Source: Candidatus Saccharimonadota bacterium
GTDB lineage: Bacteria > Patescibacteriota > Saccharimonadia > Saccharimonadales > Saccharimonadaceae
Direction: 5' to 3'
DNA length: 34,700 nucleotides
Assembly: GCA_905372495.1 (NCBI GenBank)
Contig: CAJPPG010000005.1
Span: forward strand, 1 to 34,700
Of the stretch, positions 30,833 to 34,700 are shown in pieces. The notes under the pieces are model-generated. The model ran no database searches. It had not been told where the DNA came from and saw nothing but the letters and a program-made list of their open reading frames with translations. Positions within the stretch are counted from its first letter, which is position 1. Each line of letters starts with the position of its first letter. Both the position numbers and the translations under genes were made by a program.

Positions 30833-31218
30833 TGTCTACTCATTTTGCACACGCATATATAAAAGGTATTGACTCAATGCCACGCAAGACTAACATCGTC
30901 GCAAGTCTAGTTCGCGATCGTTACGTAGCTGACGCTATTGTAATTCTCGAACACACTCCACGCCGCGCTGCTCGTCCTGTTCTTAAAGCCATCGATTCCG
31001 CCAAAGCTAATCTCTTAAACTCAGGCGTTTCAATCGATCCTAAGACAATTCGTATTGCTCGCATTTCAGTCACCGCAGGTACGCGCATTCGTCGCTTTGT
31101 TCCTGCATCACGTGGTCGTGCTCTTCCTTTCGAAAAAATCTCCAGCAATATCTTCGTTGAAGTTGCTGGTGAAGAGAAAGTTAAAAAAGCCGAGACTACT
31201 AAAAAGGAGGACAAGTAA
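30832..31218 (+). CDS. rplV: 50S ribosomal protein L22
   Basis: A 128-residue L22, which lines the exit tunnel. The core reads SMPRKTNIVASLVRDRYV, then ILEHTPRRAARPVLKAIDSA and, after the tunnel hairpin, RIRRFVPASRGRALPFEK. The N-terminal 14 residues precede the usual L22 start region; ATG 30832 is preferred over the internal Met15 because GGAGG lies 5 nt before it. A short Lys-rich tail follows the fold. Overlaps rpsC by one base. Confidence 0.94.
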   Translation: MSTHFAHAYIKGIDSMPRKTNIVASLVRDRYVADAIVILEHTPRRAARPVLKAIDSAKANLLNSGVSIDPKTIRIARISVTAGTRIRRFVPASRGRALPFEKISSNIFVEVAGEEKVKKAETTKKEDK

Positions 31219-31844
31219 TGGGACAAAAAGTTAACCCTGTTTCTTATCGTCTACAAATCAGCAAAGACTGGTCTTCCAAATGGTTTACCAGAAATACTGA
31301 CTTCAAAAAATGGTTAATTGAAGATGTTAAGATTCGCGAGGCTATTGAAAATCGTTTCAAGTCTCGTCCAACCATTGCTCGCATTGATATCGAGCGTACT
31401 GACAACCTCACTACAATCACCATCCGTACCGCAAAAGCAGGTGCCGTGATTGGTAAACAGGGTGCAGGTATTAACGAAATCAAGAAAGAGCTTGAAAAAT
31501 TTGTTTCACAGCCAATTCGTATTAATGTTGAAGAAGTTAAAAAACCAGAACTTTCTGCCAAATTAGTGGCTGAAAATATTGGCTTCCAACTCGGTAAGCG
31601 TATGAATTTCCGTCGCGCCGTTAAAATGGCTAGCCAATCCACTATGGCCGCAGGTGCTAAAGGTGTTCGTATCGAAGTTTCCGGCCGTCTTAATGGTGCC
31701 GAAATGTCACGTCGCGAAAAGTTTATTGAGGGTTCAGTTCCTCTACATACTCTTCGTGCTGATATTGACTTTTATATTCACCATGCTCCAACCATCGCTG
31801 GTATTGTCGGTGTTAAGGTCTGGATCTATAAGGGAGAGAAATAA
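31218..31844 (+). CDS. rpsC: 30S ribosomal protein S3
   Basis: A 208-residue S3 at the mRNA entry channel. It begins GQKVNPVSYRL, and the KH domain loop is in GAVIGKQGAGINEIKK near residues 74-90. The C-terminal domain has RAVKMASQSTMAAGAKGVRIEVSGRL (seen in two overlapping blocks) and GSVPLHTLRADIDF. It stops soon after VWIYKGEK, so it lacks the 20-30 residue tail common in S3. AAGGAGG precedes the ATG. Confidence 0.97.
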   Translation: MGQKVNPVSYRLQISKDWSSKWFTRNTDFKKWLIEDVKIREAIENRFKSRPTIARIDIERTDNLTTITIRTAKAGAVIGKQGAGINEIKKELEKFVSQPIRINVEEVKKPELSAKLVAENIGFQLGKRMNFRRAVKMASQSTMAAGAKGVRIEVSGRLNGAEMSRREKFIEGSVPLHTLRADIDFYIHHAPTIAGIVGVKVWIYKGEK

Positions 31845-31846
31845 TT

Positions 31847-32266
31847 ATGGCTATTTTACTTCCAAGTCGCGTTGCACATCGCAAAGTTAGAAAAGGTAAA
31901 AACAACGGCGTAGCTACTCGCTGTAACACGGTAGCATTTGGTGAATTTGGTCTCATGTCACTCGACAACGAACGCATCAATTCCCGCCAAATCGAAGCCG
32001 CACGTCAGGCCATCACCCGCTATATCAAACGTGGTGGTAAAGTATGGATTCGCATCTTCCCACACACCCCAGTCACCAAGAAACCTCTTGATGTAAAAAT
32101 GGGCTCCGGTAAAGGTGAACCACAGTTCTACGTCGCCAAAGTTAAAACTGGTACAGTGATGTTCGAAATGGGCGAAGTCACCGAAGAGCAGGCTAAAGAA
32201 GCTCTTCGTCTTGCCTCACACAAATTACCTGTACGCTGTAAATTCGTAAGGAAAGGAGATCAGTAA
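31847..32266 (+). CDS. rplP: 50S ribosomal protein L16
   Basis: A 139-residue L16 near the peptidyl-transferase and A-site tRNA. It starts [15 protein letters not shown] and has [43 protein letters not shown], then [20 protein letters not shown]. The Arg residue region hydroxylated in E. coli (PVTKKP... in KPLEVRMGKG) is conserved in pattern. Standard length. Begins 2 nt after rpsC. Confidence 0.97.
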   Translation: MAILLPSRVAHRKVRKGKNNGVATRCNTVAFGEFGLMSLDNERINSRQIEAARQAITRYIKRGGKVWIRIFPHTPVTKKPLDVKMGSGKGEPQFYVAKVKTGTVMFEMGEVTEEQAKEALRLASHKLPVRCKFVRKGDQ

Positions 32267-32268
32267 TT

Positions 32269-32454
32269 ATGGCAGAAAAACAAGCTAAAAAAGCTGAAAA
32301 AGTTCTAAAACCGTTAGCTGATCTTCAAAAAGAATTACTCGAAGCTCGTCGTGGATTAATTGAAAGTACACTTCAAAATCCACACAAGATCAAAGCTTTA
32401 AGAAAAGAAATCGCAAGATCAAAAACGTTAATTAATCAAGGAAAGGGAGCCTAA
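32269..32454 (+). CDS. rpmC: 50S ribosomal protein L29
   Basis: A 61-residue L29, a two-helix protein at the tunnel exit. It has LADLQKELLEARRGLIEST and HKIKALRKEIARSKTLINQ, the usual antiparallel helices. The N-terminus is rich in Lys and Ala. The ribosome site GGAGAT lies within rplP. Confidence 0.94.
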   Translation: MAEKQAKKAEKVLKPLADLQKELLEARRGLIESTLQNPHKIKALRKEIARSKTLINQGKGA

Positions 32455-32456
32455 GT

Positions 32457-32768
32457 ATGGCACAAACACTTCAAGGAGTAGTTACTTCTGACAAACGTGA
32501 CAAGACCATTACTGTCTCCATCACTGACCGCGAAACTCATCCCCTTTATCGCAAGCAGTACTCACACACTCGTAAGTACACCGCTCACGATGAGAACAAT
32601 GAGGCAAAGTTAGGAGACAAGGTTGAAATCACCGCTTGCCGTCCTTATTCAAAAACCTGCACCTATAAACTCGTCAAGATTCTTGAGCGATCACACGGTA
32701 CAGTTGAATTAAAAGACGATGTCAAGAATGCACTACCTGAAGATGAAACCACAGGGGAGGAAAATTAA
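32457..32768 (+). CDS. rpsQ: 30S ribosomal protein S17
   Basis: A 103-residue S17 of the 30S body, an OB-fold protein. It has [37 protein letters not shown] and [23 protein letters not shown]. The fold ends near residue 84; an extra acidic tail of about 18 residues (ending EDETTGEEN) follows. Confidence 0.96.
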   Translation: MAQTLQGVVTSDKRDKTITVSITDRETHPLYRKQYSHTRKYTAHDENNEAKLGDKVEITACRPYSKTCTYKLVKILERSHGTVELKDDVKNALPEDETTGEEN

Positions 32769-32770
32769 TT

Positions 32771-33139
32771 ATGATTCAACAGGAAACTAGATTGCATGTA
32801 GCCGACAACAGTGGCGCCAAGGAACTTGGAGTAATCCGTGTCCTTGGTGGCACTCGTGCTCGTTACGCTCGTGTCGGTGACATTGTTACCGCCAGCGTTA
32901 AAGAAGCTTCACCTACAGGCAACATTAAAAAGAAGGCTGTAGTCCGTGCTGTTATCGTACGTACTCGTGGCCAAATCCGTCGTGCAGATGGTTCAACCAT
33001 CCGCTTCGACGACAACGCTGCCGTCATCATTAACGACGATAAAAACCCTAAAGGCACTCGTGTCTTTGGTCCAGTTCCACGTGAACTTCGCGAACTTGGC
33101 TTTAACAAAATTATCAGCTTAGCACCGGAGGTACTCTAA
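32771..33139 (+). CDS. rplN: 50S ribosomal protein L14
   Basis: A 122-residue L14, at the subunit interface. It begins [20 protein letters not shown] and has the family block [15 protein letters not shown], then [33 protein letters not shown]. The length is exactly typical. Its GGAGG ribosome site lies at the end of rpsQ. Confidence 0.98.
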   Translation: MIQQETRLHVADNSGAKELGVIRVLGGTRARYARVGDIVTASVKEASPTGNIKKKAVVRAVIVRTRGQIRRADGSTIRFDDNAAVIINDDKNPKGTRVFGPVPRELRELGFNKIISLAPEVL

Positions 33140-33140
33140 T

Positions 33141-33368
33141 ATGGCACAGAATCTCAAATCAGGTGATGTCGTAACCATTATCGCCGGCGACAATAAAGGC
33201 AAATCTGGTAAGATCGTTAAGATGGATCGCAAAAACCACAAAGCTATGATCGAAGGCATTGGAATTCGTGAACGCCACATGCGTGCCACAGAGTTCAATC
33301 CAAAAGGCGGCAAGAAAGATATTCATGTCGGTATCGATCTTTCAAACCTTAAGAAAGAAGGGAAATAA
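33141..33368 (+). CDS. rplX: 50S ribosomal protein L24 (short form)
   Basis: A 75-residue L24, an early assembly initiator. The KOW motif is clear (GDVVTIIAGDNKGKSGKIVK), followed by VEGIN-type sequence (IEGIGIRERHMRATEFNPKGG). Typical L24 has about 103 residues; this one ends after IHVGIDLSNLKKEGK and so lacks most of the C-terminal extension. Confidence 0.93.
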   Translation: MAQNLKSGDVVTIIAGDNKGKSGKIVKMDRKNHKAMIEGIGIRERHMRATEFNPKGGKKDIHVGIDLSNLKKEGK

Positions 33369-33370
33369 TT

Positions 33371-33943
33371 ATGTCAGATAAATATATTCCTCGTCTTAAA
33401 GCACTCTACAACGACGAAATCGTTAAAAATCTTGAAAAAGATTTAAATATCGACAATATCAATAAGCTACCAAAGCTTGAGAAAGTTATCATCTCATGTG
33501 GTGTAGGTAAGAAACGTGAGGATAAGCATTTTACAGAGACTGTAGCCTTGACACTCGAGAAGATCGCTGGCCAAGCTCCAATCTCACGTCTTGCAAAGAA
33601 ATCAATCGCATCTTTCAAAATCCGTAAAGGCATGGGTGCCCCAGTTGGTTACCTTGTCACTCTACGCAACGACAAGATGTATGAATTCGTTGATCGCTTC
33701 ATCAGTATTGCCCTACCTCATGTTCGTGACTTCCACGGCGTACCTACAAATTCATTCGATATGCAAGGTAATTACTCAATTGGCCTTAAAGAACAAACCG
33801 TCTTCCCAGAAATCACTTTCGAAGATGCTTCAGTTCTACATGGTCTCGAAGTTACTTTTATTATCAAGAATGGCTCCAAAGAAGGTAGTCGCAAGTTATT
33901 AGAGGCATTTGGTATGCCTTTCGAAAAGAAGGAGAGCAAATAA
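33371..33943 (+). CDS. rplE: 50S ribosomal protein L5
   Basis: A 190-residue L5, which binds 5S rRNA and contacts P-site tRNA. It has [52 protein letters not shown] and [16 protein letters not shown]. The usual GQ-P block reads [21 protein letters not shown] short Lys/Glu tail follows. Standard length. Confidence 0.97.
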   Translation: MSDKYIPRLKALYNDEIVKNLEKDLNIDNINKLPKLEKVIISCGVGKKREDKHFTETVALTLEKIAGQAPISRLAKKSIASFKIRKGMGAPVGYLVTLRNDKMYEFVDRFISIALPHVRDFHGVPTNSFDMQGNYSIGLKEQTVFPEITFEDASVLHGLEVTFIIKNGSKEGSRKLLEAFGMPFEKKESK

Positions 33944-33944
33944 T

Positions 33945-34214
33945 ATGGCGAAAAAATCAGCAGTCCTTCGTGACCTTAAACGCCAGAAAATGTTTGACAA
34001 ATACAAAGCCAAACGTGCTGAATTAAAGGCAGCTGGCGACCTAGAAGGTCTTCAAAAATTACCTAAAAACTCAAGCCCAACCCGACTTAAGAATCGCGAC
34101 CTCCTTGACGGTCGTCCACGTGGCTACATGCGCCGCTTCGGTCTAAGCCGTATTAGCTTCCGTGAAAAAGCTAGCAAGGGTGAGATCCCTGGTGTAACAA
34201 AGAGTAGTTGGTAA
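33945..34214 (+). CDS. rpsN: 30S ribosomal protein S14, zinc-free form
   Basis: An 89-residue S14. It starts [20 protein letters not shown] and has the C-terminal [21 protein letters not shown]. There is no cysteine, so it is the longer C-minus (zinc-independent) form rather than the 61-residue zinc form. I start it at ATG 33945, directly after the rplE stop and behind AAGGAGAG, not at an in-frame ATG inside rplE. Confidence 0.96.
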   Translation: MAKKSAVLRDLKRQKMFDKYKAKRAELKAAGDLEGLQKLPKNSSPTRLKNRDLLDGRPRGYMRRFGLSRISFREKASKGEIPGVTKSSW

Positions 34215-34229
34215 GGAAAGGAGTAAGTT

Positions 34230-34631
34230 ATGTCATTACAATCAACAGATCAGATCGCAGACCTTATCACCCGCATCCGTAACGCTATCATGGTTAATAA
34301 AAATGAGATTAGCGTTCCAGCTTCTAAGCTTAAGCTTGCAATTCTTGAAGGTCTAAAGCGCACCAAATTCATCACAGACTATAACGTAGTTGAAGCTACT
34401 CCACGTAACTCCATCCGCGTCGTAATCAACGAAATCAACGAAGCTCCACGCATTAACGAGATTACTAAGGTATCCAAACCAGGTCGTCGCGTTTACGCTG
34501 GTGTTGACGAGTTACCAAAAGTTAAGTCAGGTCGTGGTATCGTCCTTATCTCAACTTCTAAGGGTGTTATGACTGGCGACGAAGCAAAACAGGCTCGTCT
34601 CGGTGGTGAAATCCTAGTCAAAGTTTGGTAA
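34230..34631 (+). CDS. rpsH: 30S ribosomal protein S8
   Basis: A 133-residue S8, a key 16S rRNA-binding protein of the 30S body. It begins with the family pattern DQIADLITRIRNAIMVNK, and ends with SGRGIVLISTSKGVMTGDEA and GGEILVKVW. In E. coli S8 represses the spc operon by binding within the rplE message; no such site was identified here. The operon does not continue straight into rplF: a strong terminator follows the stop at 13 nt. Confidence 0.97.
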   Translation: MSLQSTDQIADLITRIRNAIMVNKNEISVPASKLKLAILEGLKRTKFITDYNVVEATPRNSIRVVINEINEAPRINEITKVSKPGRRVYAGVDELPKVKSGRGIVLISTSKGVMTGDEAKQARLGGEILVKVW

Positions 34632-34643
34632 TTTAGTTTCAGA

Positions 34644-34674
34644 AAAATAGAGCCTAATGGGCTCTATTTTTTTT
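34644..34674 (+). terminator. Rho-independent terminator after rpsH
   Basis: AAAATAGAGCC-TAATG-GGCTCTATTTT with eight T in total. It separates the S10/spc genes up to rpsH from whatever lies downstream. Confidence 0.92.
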
Positions 34675-34700
34675 AACTATTTTTATTATTTCCTTTATTT

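Noticed and set aside
331..33902. Many ORFs of 60-140 codons on either strand inside ribosomal protein, rpoB, rpoC and tig genes
   Set aside because: They are shadows of strongly supported genes, lack ribosome sites and have unnatural amino-acid composition.
1..34700. CRISPR arrays, insertion sequences, integrase or attachment sites, tRNA or rRNA genes
   Set aside because: I saw no regularly spaced repeats, transposase or integrase motifs, or cloverleaf sequences; weak tRNAs could still be missed by eye.

Overview
The window is a compact, moderately AT-rich bacterial chromosome segment made mostly of information-processing genes. The standard genetic code fits. The small proteins, the stop-codon use (TAA or TAG, never TGA), the zinc-free variants of normally zinc-binding proteins and the broken-up ribosomal operons suggest a Patescibacteria/CPR genome, most likely Candidatus Saccharibacteria (TM7). 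The phylum is an inference from gene content; no rRNA gene is present to confirm it.

Layout. 1-4632: the 3' part of dnaE, an FAD-linked oxidase and trigger factor. 4733-5394: a decayed ADP-ribosylglycohydrolase pseudogene. 5570-6948: a small membrane protein, then rpsL-rpsG behind a structured leader. 7085-10210: a sugar-phosphate operon (gap, rpiB, rpe-like, pfkB-family kinase). 10261-11549: divergent LOG-family and SpoU methyltransferase genes. 11584-13986: leuS. 14080-16265: an RNA/ribosome operon (L32-like, nusB, NUDIX, rnc). 16415-17119: an orphan gene. 17218-18035: rpsP and khpA. 18100-18225: a promoter-to-terminator small RNA. 18276-19244 (minus strand): an intact ADP-ribosylglycohydrolase-fold gene. 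19331-26755: rpoBC behind a three-way-junction leader. 26772-27968: a VanZ-RDD membrane protein. 27958-34674: a 15-gene S10/spc ribosomal operon from rplC to rpsH with a long structured leader, closed by a terminator directly after rpsH.

Regulation is easy to read here. Promoters are clear (TTGAAA or TTGACN, 17 bp, TATAAT-like, or extended -10 TGNTATAAT) and most units end in textbook terminators. Five genes have exactly 6 nt between the -10 box and ATG, so their mRNAs should be leaderless. Four major units (rpsL, rpoB, rplC, rnc) carry strong RNA structure just upstream of the start.

Most notable observations: (1) the rpsL leader and the free-standing small RNA at 18135-18225 look like two copies of one undescribed RNA element, each followed by a 14-codon ORF; (2) RpoC has lost all eight zinc-binding cysteines at unchanged spacing and has Asp in place of the conserved trigger-loop Arg; (3) S12 has Pro at the site of E. 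coli Lys87; (4) the rpoB and rplC leaders fold into elaborate structures. No CRISPR array, insertion sequence, tRNA or rRNA was found, and no gene-free stretch exceeds 300 bases.
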